Assembly: GCA_016716605.1 (NCBI GenBank)
Contig: JADJWA010000001.1
Span: 2,108,001 to 2,172,000 of the forward strand
Direction: 5' to 3'
From: Flavobacteriales bacterium
GTDB lineage: Bacteria > Bacteroidota > Bacteroidia > Flavobacteriales_F > PHOS-HE28
Length of the DNA: 64,000 nucleotides
Shown here: piece by piece, positions 31,799-42,100 of the stretch
Layout: each line of letters begins with the position of its first letter
Position numbering within the stretch: position 1 is the first letter of the stretch
Notes under the pieces: generated by a model
What the model saw: only the letters and a program-made list of their open reading frames with translations
Told to the model about the DNA's origin: nothing
Databases searched by the model: none
Made by a program: the position numbers and the translations under genes

Positions 31799-33240
31799 AT
31801 GAGCGACAAGCAGCATACCCTGAAGGCAAACGCCACGATCAAGGGCGTGGGCCTTCATACCGGCGCACCGGTCATCCTGACCCTAAGGCCGGCTCCCATC
31901 GGTCATGGCTACAAGTTCCAGCGCACCGATCTGGAAGGTGAGCCCATCATCGAGGCCGATGCGGAGCTCGTGACCAGCACGGCGCGCGGCACCACCTTGG
32001 GTAGGGGCGATGCCGTGGTGAACACCACCGAGCATGTGCTCAGCGCCTGTATGCCTTGAACGTGGACAATTGCCTCCTGCAGCTCTCCGGCCCTGAAGTA
32101 CCCATCATGGATGGCAGCGCCAAGGCCTTCGTGGACGCCATTGAGGCCGTGGGCCTCGAGGAGCAGGATGCGCCGCGCAATTGGTACGAGCTCAAGGAGC
32201 CGATCTGGTTCGAGACCAAGGAGCGCGGCACGGAGATGCTCGGTGTGCCCACGCCGGGAGGAGAGTTCCGCATCACCGTGATGGTTGATTACAACAGCCC
32301 TGTGCTCGGCACCCAGCACGCCAGCATGTACCGCGCGGAGGAATTCAAGACCGAGATCGCTCCGTGCCGCACCTTCGTGTTCCTACGTGAACTGGAGCAG
32401 CTCGCTAAGGCTGGCCTGATCAAGGGCGGCGATCTGGATAACGCCATTGTGATGGAGGACCGTGAGGGAACCACGAAGGAGCAGCTCATGGAACTGGCGA
32501 AGCTCCTGGGCAAGGAGTACCGCGAAGTGGAGATCCGCCGCAACGGGGTGCTCAACACCACCGACCTCAAATTCTACAACGAGCCCGCGCGACACAAGCT
32601 GCTCGACATCGTGGGCGACCTGGCGCTGGTGGGCCGGCCCATCAAGGGCCACATCCTCGCGGCACGGCCCGGCCATTTCGGCAACACCAGCTTCGCGAAG
32701 CGCATCAAGGAGCTGATCCGCGAAGAAGAGAAGACCGCCGGCGTGCGATTCGATCTCTCAAAGACGGTCTTCGACATCAACGACATCGAGCGGCTGCTCC
32801 CGCACCGCTATCCCTTCCTCTTGATCGACCGCATCGTGGCCATGTCGCAGGACACGATCACCGGCTTCAAGAACGTCACCTTCAACGAGCCCTTCTTCAC
32901 CGGTCACTTCCCGGGGAATCCCGTCATGCCAGGCGTGCTCCAGATCGAGGCGATGGCGCAGGTGGGCGGGATCTTCGCCCTGAGCCAAGTGCCCGATCCG
33001 GAGAACTACACCACCTACTTCCTCAAGATTGATAACGTCCGCTATCGGAAGAAGGTGATCCCCGGCGACACGCTTGTGTTCCATCTGGAGCTGCTTACGC
33101 CCATCCGCCGCGGCATCGTTCATATGAAAGGCTTGGGCTACGTGAATGGCCAAGTGGTGGTTGAAGCCGAGATGATGGCGCAGGTGGCCCGCGATAAGGC
33201 GCCGGCCGCTGCCGCTCCCAAAGCCACCGCGAACGCATGA
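31799..33240 (+). CDS. lpxC-fabZ: Bifunctional LpxC-FabZ (lipid A deacetylase / hydroxyacyl-ACP dehydratase), broken by a one-base frameshift
   Basis: The LpxC half deacetylates UDP-3-O-acyl-GlcNAc, and the FabZ half dehydrates 3-hydroxyacyl-ACP; fusion of the two is a Bacteroidota trait. The first frame ends just after TTEHVLSA (a zinc ligand) at 32059. The second resumes as LNVDNCLLQLSG and includes HKLLDIVGDLALVG and GHILAARPGH (remaining zinc and active-site residues), then LLPHRYPFLLIDRI and GHFPGNPVMPGVLQIEAMAQ of FabZ. Restoring one base near 32048 (GCCTG for GCCCTG) gives about 480 residues, the expected length. The gene is normally essential. It overlaps lpxA by four bases. Confidence 0.93.
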
Positions 33241-34019
33241 GCATCTCGCCACTCGCCTCCGTGCATCCCGGCGCCAGGATCGGGAAGGATGTCACCATTG
33301 AGCCATTCGCCACGGTCTATGCCGATGTGGCGATCGGCGATGGCACCTGGATCGGCCCCAACGCCGTGCTCATGGACGGCGCGCGCATCGGGAAGAACTG
33401 CAGGATCTTCCCCGGCGCCGTGATCGGCGCCATCCCGCAGGACCTGAAATTCGCCGGAGAGGTCACCACGGCCGAAGTGGGCGATGGCACCACCATCCGC
33501 GAATGCGTCACCATCAACCGGGGCACGGCCGACCGGCTGAAGACCGCCGTGGGCAGCAATTGCCTGCTGATGGCCTACGTGCACCTGGCGCACGACTGCA
33601 TCGTGGGCGACCATGTGGTGATCGCCAACAGCGTGAACCTCGCGGGCCATGTGACGATCGACGATTGGGCCATCCTCGAGGGCAATGTGGCCGTGCAGCA
33701 ATTCATCCACATCGGCGCGCACAGCTTCATCGCCGGCGCCTCGCTGGTGCGCAAGAACGTGCCGCCCTTCGTGAAGGCCGCGCGCGAGCCGCTCAGCTAC
33801 GTGGGCGTGAACGTGGTGGGTCTTCGCCGCCGCGGCTTCACCGATGAGCAGATCACCCGCATCGAGGACATCTACCGCGAGATCTTCGTGCGCAACAGCA
33901 ACGTGGAGCGCGCCGTGGTGAACGTGATGCAGGGCATGCCGCGCAGCCACGAGCGCGGTGTGATCCTCGACTTCATCAACAACAGCCCCAAGGGCATCAT
34001 GCGCGGGCTGGCGGAATAG
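33237..34019 (+). CDS. lpxA: UDP-N-acetylglucosamine acyltransferase
   Basis: This cytoplasmic trimeric enzyme of 260 residues adds the first 3-hydroxyacyl chain in lipid A synthesis. It shows the hexapeptide-repeat left-handed helix through about residue 185 (IGDGTWIGPNAVL and similar), the catalytic His in VHLAHDCIVG, and the C-terminal helical part ending in MRGLAE. The start codon overlaps the lpxC-fabZ stop (ATGA at 33237). Functionally it precedes LpxC, so the operon groups two consecutive steps. Confidence 0.96.
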   Translation: MSISPLASVHPGARIGKDVTIEPFATVYADVAIGDGTWIGPNAVLMDGARIGKNCRIFPGAVIGAIPQDLKFAGEVTTAEVGDGTTIRECVTINRGTADRLKTAVGSNCLLMAYVHLAHDCIVGDHVVIANSVNLAGHVTIDDWAILEGNVAVQQFIHIGAHSFIAGASLVRKNVPPFVKAAREPLSYVGVNVVGLRRRGFTDEQITRIEDIYREIFVRNSNVERAVVNVMQGMPRSHERGVILDFINNSPKGIMRGLAE

Positions 34020-34044
34020 CCCCGCGATCGGTTCCCGGTTCCGC

Positions 34045-34422
34045 ATGGATCTCCAGCGCCGCCTCACGCTCTACCTCTTCGGCCTCATCATCGGCGGTGC
34101 GGCAGCATATTGGTTCTATGGCGAGCGCCTAACCAGCGGCGCCTGGATGCCCGAGGCGAAGCTGAAGCAGCGCCTCGCCAGCACCTTGCTGAAGGCAGCG
34201 CCCAGCGCCCAGGCGCAACTCGATGCGCGCAGCATCACATTGGCGGAGATCCGCCATCGCATGGACAGCGCTCGGATCGATTTCAGCGCATCGCACCGTG
34301 GCGCCGATAGTTTGATCTATGCAGTTCGAGCTCCTTTCAAAGGCAAGGAGCTGCAGCTCCGCATCAGCGCGCTACGCGATTTCGACCGCGACAGCACGGC
34401 CACGCTGCTGGAACTTCGCTAG
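34045..34422 (+). CDS. Hypothetical single-pass membrane-anchored protein
   Basis: This product of 125 residues has one N-terminal membrane helix (about 7-24, YLFGLIIGGAAAYWFYG) and a soluble, moderately charged remainder. It has no recognised motif. It lies 25 bases after lpxA and is probably in the same transcript. Its TAG stop overlaps the stop of the opposite-strand gene by three bases (a shared CTAG). Confidence 0.6.
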   Translation: MDLQRRLTLYLFGLIIGGAAAYWFYGERLTSGAWMPEAKLKQRLASTLLKAAPSAQAQLDARSITLAEIRHRMDSARIDFSASHRGADSLIYAVRAPFKGKELQLRISALRDFDRDSTATLLELR

Positions 34423-34820
34423 GCCGGCATTGGCTGTGCGCCGGCGTAATGCGCCTGCACCTCATCGTTGAGCAGCACTACGAGGGTGAAGATGCCCAGC
34501 GCCATGCCGATGGGGAAATTGAGGCAGCAGAGACCGGCCACCACCAGCGAGCCAGTGCGGTTGCGGCGCTGCGCGATCCAACGGCCGCTGAGGATGATGA
34601 GCACGCCCCACACCTCAATCAGTGCGAAGAGCACCCAGCCGAGGCCTTGGAAGACACCCCCCACGATGGCGGGCGCAGGATCGTTGTGCTCGCCGGCCGC
34701 GAGGTCGCTGCTGAGGAAAAGGCCCATGCCCACCAACGCGAGCACGGCGATGCCGCCCACGCAGGTGAGGATGCCATACACGTAGTGCAGCACGGAAAGG
34801 GTGGGGAGGTGGCGGGTCAT
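34419..34820 (-). CDS. Small multipass membrane protein, unknown function
   Basis: This protein of 133 residues has three or four hydrophobic segments (about 10-35, 50-78 and 90-118), with a short RRNRTG loop before the last helix and a terminal Ala/Pro-rich tail. No function is recognisable. Its stop shares a CTAG with the convergent gene, and a promoter-like TAGGTTCG box lies 18 bases before its start on the minus strand (34839-34846). Confidence 0.6.
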   Translation of the reverse strand: MTRHLPTLSVLHYVYGILTCVGGIAVLALVGMGLFLSSDLAAGEHNDPAPAIVGGVFQGLGWVLFALIEVWGVLIILSGRWIAQRRNRTGSLVVAGLCCLNFPIGMALGIFTLVVLLNDEVQAHYAGAQPMPA

Positions 34821-34838
34821 GGTAGGTTGATTGTGGAG

Positions 34839-34846
34839 CGAACCTA
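34839..34846 (-). promoter_or_regulatory. Putative -7 box
   Basis: The minus-strand sequence TAGGTTCG matches TAnnTT(T/C)G, 18 bases before the membrane-protein start at 34820. Confidence 0.35.
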
Positions 34847-34859
34847 GCTGCCCCGATCA

Positions 34860-35267
34860 ATCAGGGACGCTTTGTTGCATCTGCGGCGATGAGCGTGGAT
34901 GAGCGGCTGAGGGACTGCGTTCATCATCGGCATCGAGCCCCAAGGTTCATATCCGGTTCGCAATTGGTGCATAACTCGAAGTTCGGTTTCCGGGATCTTG
35001 GAGTATAGCTTGTGTGCACCTACCGAGCTATGAGCCGCATGGTGACACTAAATACCCCAGGGCAATCGCTTGTATGCGGGTCAACTGCGGTGTTGTGCGC
35101 GGCCTCCGCGAGGCGGCGAGGCGGCGAGGCCGACTGGCCGACTGGCCGACTGGCCGACTGGCCGACTGGCCGACTGGCTTAGATTTTCAACCGACCAAAG
35201 TACCGCAAGACCTGCACCTCTGGGTTGCGGTTGCGGGCAGCGCCGTACCTTCTTCGCTTCAAACCAC
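34860..35267. other. Intergenic region with octamer repeats
   Basis: About 400 bases without a supported gene separate the divergent membrane protein and the T9SS cargo cluster. It contains the two octamer tandem repeats described separately and a TACCTTCT box near 35246 that may be the promoter of the gene at 35274. The base composition of its first part is less GC-rich than its surroundings. Confidence 0.4.
35110..35178 (+). repeat. Two adjacent 8-bp tandem repeats
   Basis: GAGGCGGC occurs twice (35110-35125) plus a partial copy, directly followed by six perfect copies of CGACTGGC (35131-35178). The units are the same length but differ in sequence. The array lies about 95 bases upstream of the secreted-protein start at 35274, in what should be its promoter or leader region. 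Confidence 0.85.
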
Positions 35268-35273
35268 ATGGTC

Positions 35274-36287
35274 ATGAAGCACGCCCGCATTTCTCTGCTT
35301 ACGCTGGTTGTTCTCGCCTTGAGCATTACGCGCTCACAAGCCCAGAACCTGGTGCCGAATGGGAGCTTCGAGGAGTACACTCAATGCCCGGATTTCTGGA
35401 ACCAGATGAGCCGTGCGACCGGCTGGAGCCGGTTTCACAGATCCCCCGACTATTTCAACGCTTGTCTGGTGAATGGGCTTCCTGGCGGCGGCATGGCTGG
35501 GGTACCGGGTAACGTCGCGGGCTGGCAGATTGCTGCAACAGGCCAAGGCTATGCTGGTGGTTACCTCTGGTGCGAACCCGTAGAGGATATCGTCAACATT
35601 AGGGAGCATTCCGGAGCAATGCTGGCCGAGCCGCTGCAGATAGGGGTTCCGGTGTATCTGTCATTTAAAGTGTCCGTTGCGGCGAACGGTTCACTTGAGA
35701 ATGCAAGATGGAGTGCTTCAGGGGCGGGAATGCGATTCTCCATGAATCCGTACCTGCAAGATTGGCCTCCGGTCGTACCCAATGCAGCAGCCATTCACAT
35801 GGATTTCGTTCCAACGGATACGACAGTCTGGTATGAGGTAACAGGGACCTACGTGCCGGATTCGGCATACCAGTATGTGACCTTGGGCAACTTCTTTGAT
35901 GATGCCAACACGGCTGTGACACAGATCAATCCGGGAGGCAATCTCGACTGCGCTTATGTTTTCTATGACGATGTGTGCGTCTCGTATGTTGAGAACGGAT
36001 GCGGATTCCAATCAGGCCTGAGCGAGCCCTTATCCGGTGAGTCGATTCGAGCAACCCTGAGCTTCTCGACTCAAGTTCTGACGCTTGTTTGCACCATGCA
36101 ATCAGGCGAGCCGCTTTGGCTCAGCCTGCTTGATGTGTTGGGCCGCGCCATCTGGGATGAACGATTGACGCCCGGCTCCGATCCATGGTTGGCGGTGTTA
36201 CCGAGTGTCACGGATGGAATCTACCAATTGAAGGTTCAGACGATGTCCGGGGATATCGTACCTGTGAAGCTGTTTCGAACACCTTAA
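35274..36287 (+). CDS. Secreted protein, probable T9SS cargo
   Basis: This protein of 337 residues has a signal peptide (about 1-24, ending SQAQ), followed by NLVPNGSFEEYTQCP, a motif common at the start of secreted Bacteroidota proteins with a carbohydrate-binding-like beta fold. Cysteines at CPDFW, NACL and LWCEP suggest disulfides. The last 70 or so residues resemble a T9SS type A sorting domain (LLDVLGRAIW, DGIYQLKVQT), although the family's PNP motif is not obvious. The start at 35274 is used; a Met two codons earlier is possible. It sits 3 bases before the S74-domain gene, so the two form an operon. Confidence 0.65.
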   Translation: MKHARISLLTLVVLALSITRSQAQNLVPNGSFEEYTQCPDFWNQMSRATGWSRFHRSPDYFNACLVNGLPGGGMAGVPGNVAGWQIAATGQGYAGGYLWCEPVEDIVNIREHSGAMLAEPLQIGVPVYLSFKVSVAANGSLENARWSASGAGMRFSMNPYLQDWPPVVPNAAAIHMDFVPTDTTVWYEVTGTYVPDSAYQYVTLGNFFDDANTAVTQINPGGNLDCAYVFYDDVCVSYVENGCGFQSGLSEPLSGESIRATLSFSTQVLTLVCTMQSGEPLWLSLLDVLGRAIWDERLTPGSDPWLAVLPSVTDGIYQLKVQTMSGDIVPVKLFRTP

Positions 36288-36290
36288 CAC

Positions 36291-38936
36291 ATGAAAGACA
36301 TGAAAACATTGAGCATTCGACTACAAAGCGCAGCACTCATTTCACTCTTGGGCGCGACCGCTGCAAAAGGCCAGTTCAACACTGGAGGAGGCGGACAGCA
36401 ATACTTGACGAACCCGAGTGATGGCGTGAATATCGGTTTTGGCATAGCCGCGCCATCGGCCAACCTCACGGTGAACGGCTGGGACCTCACCAGCCAGACC
36501 ACCAACCAGTTCGACACCTACGGTACATTCACAGCTGCTGGGAGCATCGAGAACGAGACCCGCTGGCGTCTTCACCGCGTCTCTGATGCCAACGGCACAC
36601 CGCGCGAGATCGGGAGGCTCTACGCCTTGGCAGGAACGGTTGGCGCGCTGAACAATGGCTTCCACATCCGGCAGATGGAGCAGAATGCAGCCCTTTGGCT
36701 GCGGAACTTCAGCAACAACGGCATTCGGCTCATCGATGATGTGACCACCACGGTGAATGGCTACACGAACCTGAACGTACGAGCCGGTTATGTCGGGATT
36801 GGCCAGATCGTGAACCCGGCAGGCGGCACGAACCTGATGTCCACGATCGGCGCGCCATGGTCCAGGGTGCACTTGGTTCATCCATCGACCCCTGACGCAC
36901 CGCAGGGCTGGCGCCCGCACATGCGGAACGGCACCGTGATGTCGGGCAACGGCGATCTGGCCTACTTCGGGCAGATGTTCGACATGGGCGCGAACGGGAC
37001 AGGTGCCGAGGTGGTGGGTAATTCCAATGCCTTGATCGGTTGGGGCAGCGCGGACCTGCCGGTGGGCAGCCATGCCTGGGACAACTGCAGCTTCCGTTTC
37101 GGGACCGATCCTGCTGGTGGCATCACAGGCTCAGCGAGCAGCGTGCGCGGATTGGAATTGATGCGATTGCGCCCGTTCCGCTCTGCTGCCAACGCACCAC
37201 TGGAGGGCTTCGTCGGCTTGGGCGACTGGGCGGCTGGCGCGGACATCCCTCAAGAAAGGCTCGATATCCTCGATGGCCGCGTGCGCATCCGGACGCTTCC
37301 CGATGCGGCGAATCAAGCCGATGGCATCTACAAGGTGATGGTGGTTGATGACGCTGCGTCAGGCAATGAGCGCGGCGTGGTGAAGTGGGTGGACCCATCA
37401 AGTTTCACCGGTGCCGACTGCGACTGGACGATCGAGAACGACGGGACATCAGGCGGCGCTGTATCACACAACGTGTACACCGCCGTGAATGCGAGCGATG
37501 ACTGCCCGGACGATGACGACGCGGTAGGCATTGGCGTTGACCTGGCGGTGAATGCCGCTCCAGCCAAGCTCGCGTTGAGCACAGCGGTCTTCAATGCCGC
37601 GATGGATGTGCAGCAATCCTCTACTGGCAGTTCATCGGTCGGGGCGCAATTGAATGTTGCAGGTGCAACCTCGGCAACAACTGGCGTGAACATCGCGGTC
37701 AGTCAAGGTACGGATACCGGCGCTGACAATCGTGGAGTGTACATCAATGCGATCGGGAGCGGTCTCACGAACAACAATTGGAACTATGGCCTCCGAGCGG
37801 ACCTTAGCCAGAGCAGCTACCGCACCCGTGGCGTATCGGCATTCACAAGTGGCGCACGCTATACGGGTTATGCCGGATGGTTCGTGGCGGATGATGACGC
37901 CCAATGGACCAGCGGGGTGGCGGCGTTCGGTCGTGTCGGCACCATTCGCAGGGGAGTTGAAGGCCATGCTCAAGGCGATGGCGAATTGCAGGTGGGTGTG
38001 CATGGATTCAGTTCGCTCGCGCCAGCGACTTGGACCCTGCCGAATGCGAAGTATGTCGGCGTCGCCGGCCAGATCCAGAAGCAGGATGTTGAAGGCGAGC
38101 GCTTCTTCGCGGTGTATGGTCATACAGAGGAAGTTGATGCGGATACCTGGGCCGGCTATTTCGACGGCCACGTTCACATCACAGGCGATGCTTCATGCAC
38201 AGCCATGGCATGGACATCAGACGAGGCCTTGAAGACCGATGTCGAGGATTTAACGCAAGGTCTGGAGATCATCAGCGAATTGCGTCCGACGACCTATCAT
38301 TTCGACACCGATACCTATGCAGAGATGAACTTACCCGCTGGCAATCAGTTCGGGTTCATTGCGCAGGAGGTGGAGGAAGTGCTGCCAGAACTTGTTGGGC
38401 AAACCACCTTCATCGGTCGCATCGATTCGCTCGGGAACGTGATTGCCCCTGACCAGACCGTGAAGACCTTGAACTATGTGGGGCTGATTCCGATCCTGGT
38501 AGCTGGCATGCAAGAACAGCAAGCCCAGATCGCCGCGCAGAACGCTACGATAGCTGCCATGCAGCAACAACTCGCCGCCTGCTGCGCCTCACCCACCGAT
38601 AGCGACCAACGCTCCGGCTCCGCTGTGGATGACGAGAAACTCACCCCCGCCCAAGAGCGCACCCTGCCTGCCGAAGGCACGGTGCTCCGCATCGCGCCAA
38701 ACCCCTTCACGGATGGCACCACATTGTTCTGCACCTTGGAGCGCGCGGGCCGCATGCAGTTGCTGGCCAACAGCGCCGATGGCCGCAGCCTGCTGGTGCT
38801 GAGCGAGGGACAGCGCGAGGCGGGTGAATTCCAGTATGACTGGACCACCGAGAACCTGGCGCCCGGCGTGTATTACATCACCCTCTTGCTCGATGGCGAG
38901 CCGGTGGTGAAGCGCGCGGTGAAGGTGGGGCGGTAG
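36291..38936 (+). CDS. T9SS-secreted surface protein with S74 intramolecular chaperone (tail-fibre type) domain
   Basis: This protein of 881 residues has a signal peptide (about 1-28) and a long beta-rich, repetitive body. An S74-type domain follows (about 641-740: TSDEALKTDVEDL, then FGFIAQEVEEVLPELV), then a Gln-rich coiled coil (about 738-765). The C-terminus is a T9SS type A sorting domain (IAPNPFTDGTTL to the end). S74 domains self-cleave and act as trimerisation chaperones in phage tail spikes and in some bacterial surface proteins. In the domain's usual Ser-Lys dyad, TSDEALK supplies both candidate residues. A strong terminator follows the gene. Confidence 0.82.
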   Translation: MKDMKTLSIRLQSAALISLLGATAAKGQFNTGGGGQQYLTNPSDGVNIGFGIAAPSANLTVNGWDLTSQTTNQFDTYGTFTAAGSIENETRWRLHRVSDANGTPREIGRLYALAGTVGALNNGFHIRQMEQNAALWLRNFSNNGIRLIDDVTTTVNGYTNLNVRAGYVGIGQIVNPAGGTNLMSTIGAPWSRVHLVHPSTPDAPQGWRPHMRNGTVMSGNGDLAYFGQMFDMGANGTGAEVVGNSNALIGWGSADLPVGSHAWDNCSFRFGTDPAGGITGSASSVRGLELMRLRPFRSAANAPLEGFVGLGDWAAGADIPQERLDILDGRVRIRTLPDAANQADGIYKVMVVDDAASGNERGVVKWVDPSSFTGADCDWTIENDGTSGGAVSHNVYTAVNASDDCPDDDDAVGIGVDLAVNAAPAKLALSTAVFNAAMDVQQSSTGSSSVGAQLNVAGATSATTGVNIAVSQGTDTGADNRGVYINAIGSGLTNNNWNYGLRADLSQSSYRTRGVSAFTSGARYTGYAGWFVADDDAQWTSGVAAFGRVGTIRRGVEGHAQGDGELQVGVHGFSSLAPATWTLPNAKYVGVAGQIQKQDVEGERFFAVYGHTEEVDADTWAGYFDGHVHITGDASCTAMAWTSDEALKTDVEDLTQGLEIISELRPTTYHFDTDTYAEMNLPAGNQFGFIAQEVEEVLPELVGQTTFIGRIDSLGNVIAPDQTVKTLNYVGLIPILVAGMQEQQAQIAAQNATIAAMQQQLAACCASPTDSDQRSGSAVDDEKLTPAQERTLPAEGTVLRIAPNPFTDGTTLFCTLERAGRMQLLANSADGRSLLVLSEGQREAGEFQYDWTTENLAPGVYYITLLLDGEPVVKRAVKVGR

Positions 38937-38995
38937 CGGTTGAAGGACGCCTGTAATCGGCAGGTTCTGATAGCGGCATTCAAAAGGTCGGAAGG

Positions 38996-39032
38996 GGAGC
39001 GGGTGCAATCGTTCAGCGCCCGCTCCTTTTTT
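38996..39032 (+). terminator. Rho-independent terminator after the S74 protein gene
   Basis: An 8-base stem (GGAGCGGG / CCCGCTCC) with a 15-base loop is followed by six T residues. It ends the two-gene T9SS cargo operon. Confidence 0.85.
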
Positions 39033-39190
39033 GGATAGTCTGATCGGGTGCGCGCCCGCCCCGTCACCCCTAATGCCCGGTCCGTCAGGTCCTTGGGATG
39101 GTTGTTCCACCATCGGCCACTAGCTTTATGCGCCAAGGCAACCAATGGCCCATTGCCCTTGTCATTGTACTGCCCTTCAGACCCCCTTCC

Positions 39191-42100
39191 ATGATCCGTT
39201 CTGCCACCCCGCGCCGCACTGCCTTGTTGGCAACCGCCGCGCTCCTGTTGTCCGTTGCCTCTGCCCAGAAGAGCAACCACGATGGCCATGATCACGGCCC
39301 TAGCGCGCAAGAGCCCGTGATGCATGGCGAGTACGTGGAGAACAAGGGCCAATGGGCGGCCCCGATCCTCTACCGTGCCGACTTCGGCCTGGTGGCGCTT
39401 TTCGCGGAGCGCGATCGCTTGGTGTTCTCGAAGCTCGACGAGGCCGTGCCCGATCGTGTGCACGATGCGCAGCACGAAGGCCCCGATGCCATGGAGAACG
39501 TCCGCATGAATGGCCATGCCTGGTATGCCTGGTTCGAGGGTGCGAACCCGAATGCTGAGGTCTCTCGCGAAGGGCGCTCCGCGGATTACTTCAATTACTT
39601 CATCGGCAACGATGCGAGCAAATGGGCCAGTGATGTGCGGCACTTCATGGAAGTGCGCTACCATGAGCTCTGGCCGGGAGTTGACCTGCGCTTGCACGAA
39701 GCCCAAGGCGGCTTCAAGTACGATGCGGTTGTGGCCAACATGGCGGCAGCCAGCCAAGTGAAGTTCCGTTACGAGGGCCTCGATGGCATCCGGATCAATG
39801 CTGATGGCGAATTGGAACTGATCACATCGGTGGGTGAGCTGCATGAACTAGCCCCTGTGGCTTGGTACGCGGACGGCGCGAAGGAGAAGGTCGATTGCCG
39901 TTTCACGCTGAGCGGGAGCACCGTTGGCTTCGCCTTCGGCAAGGGCGTGAAGGCCAACCGGCCGATCGTGATCGACCCCACGCTGATCGCCAGCACGCTG
40001 AGCGGCACCGGCAACATCGGCACAACGCAGAATTACGGCCATACCGCCACGTACGACATCCAAGGGAACATCTACACGGGCGCCATCTGTTTCGGCCAGG
40101 GCTATCCCACGTTGCCTGGCGCCTTCGATGGCACCAACAACGGTGGCATCGATATCGCGGTGAGCAAGCTGAATCCAACGGGCACCACCTTGCTCTTCGG
40201 CACGTACCTCGGCGGCAGCAGCGGCGATTATCCGCACAGCTTGGTGGTGACCAACGCCGGCGAGCTCACGGTCTACGGGTCCTCGCCTTCACCCAACTAC
40301 CCCGTAACGCCCACAGGCTACGATCAGACCTTCAATGGCGGCAACTCGGATATCGTGATCAGCAAGCTGAACCCCACGGGCACTGCGCTGATCGGCAGCA
40401 CCTACATGGGCACCAGCGGCAACGATGGCCGCAACAGCTTCACCACCAACTACGGTGACAGCTATCGCGGTGAGGTGATCTGCGATGCAGCGGGCCGCAT
40501 TTACGTGGCGAGTTGCTCCGATGCGCCGGGCTTTCCGGTGAGCGGCGGCGCCGTGCAAACCACCCATGGCGGCGCGCAGGATGGCGTGGCCTTCTGCTTG
40601 TCGCCGGACCTGAGCACCTTGATCTTCGGCACCTACTTCGGCACGGCGCAGGCTGATATGTGCTTCGGCATCAAGCTCGATAGCGCGGGCCAGCCGGTGA
40701 TCTGCGGCGGGTCATCGGGCACTACTTTGCCCACCACGGCCGGGGCCTATCAGCCTGCCAGCGCGGGTGGCCGCGAAGCGTACATCGCCAAGCTGAGCGA
40801 CAATGCCACCAGCGTGCTCGCCTGCACCTACTTCGGCGGAACCACGGACGACGTCGCCTTCTTCCTGCAAGTGGATCTTGACGACAACGCCTACATCTTC
40901 GGGCAGGCACCCGGCAGCACCTTGGGCATTGCGCCGGCTGGCACATACGGGCAAGCAGGCTCAGGCATATTCGTCGCGGAGTTCGATGCCGATCTGCAGA
41001 ACCAGATTTTCCGCACCCAGCTCGGTCCAGCTGGTGGCTTCGGCGCGGGCATGGTCCCAGTTGCCTTCCTCGTTGACGTGTGCCGCAACATCTACATCAG
41101 CGGGTACAGCGTGGGCGCTGGTTGGCCCATCGCCGGAACGCCGCTTTACGCCAGCGGCGGCTTCTACCTGGCCACCTTCGAGCCGGACATGACCAACATC
41201 ATCTACGGCACCTATTACACAGGTGCTGGCCACGTGGATGGCGGCACCAGCCGATTCGATGCCAACGGCAAGGTGTACCAAGCCGTGTGCACCAGCGGCG
41301 GCTTCCCGACCACGCCGGGCGCCTACAGCAACGTGCAGCCCTCGGGCTGGGACGTCGGCGTGTTCAAGATCGACTTCAATGTGAGCGGGGTGAATGCCGC
41401 CGGTGCCAGCACTTTGAACCAAGGCTGCGCACCCATCGTGATCGACTTCAGCAATGCCAGCACTGGCGATACATGGTTCTGGGACTTCGGTGATGGCAGC
41501 CCCGTGGTCGAAGGCTTCGAGCCCAGCCACGCCTACACGACCCCCGGCGCATACGTCGTCACGCTCATCGCCATGGATTCGCTCTCGTGCAACCTGGCAG
41601 ATACCACCTATCTGCCCATCACCATCGGGGCGCAGCAGCCCATCGATGCCGACTTCACGTGGACGCAGACCATCGACTGCACGCAGATGGAGATCAGCAC
41701 CACCAACCAGAGCACCGGCGATCCGCTCACCTGGTACTGGGACATGGGCGATGGCACGCAGTACGTGGATACCAATGTGGTGCACCAGTTCCCCGGGCCG
41801 GGCAGCTACCTGGTGCAGCTGATCGCGGAGGACCCCACCGGTTGCAGTGGCGCGGATACCGTGCAGGTGCTCGTGGACATAGGACCGCCAGCGCAGGTGG
41901 CCGCTGCGTTCAGCACGGTGGAATCGCCCGGTTGCGAAGAACTCGGCGTGACCTGCACGAACCTCAGCACGGGGATCGACATGACCTACCAATGGGACAT
42001 GGGCGATGGCACCACTTACAGCACCACGGATGTGAACCACCTCTTCCAAGGCGTTGGCACCTACACCATCACCCTGATCGTGAACGATGCGAGCAGCTGC

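Noticed and set aside
31799..32059. Separate small protein, or programmed frameshift, at the start of lpxC
   Set aside because: The fragment is simply the first part of LpxC, and no slippery sequence or stimulatory hairpin is evident; a one-base deletion explains it.
35110..35178. CRISPR-like array
   Set aside because: Eight-base head-to-tail units with no spacers and no cas genes in the window.
35070..35273. N-terminal extension of the secreted protein through the octamer repeats
   Set aside because: It would place repeated RLADWPTG units before a clear signal peptide that begins at 35274.
36291..38936. Prophage tail-fibre gene
   Set aside because: It has a signal peptide and a T9SS sorting domain, and no other phage genes are nearby.
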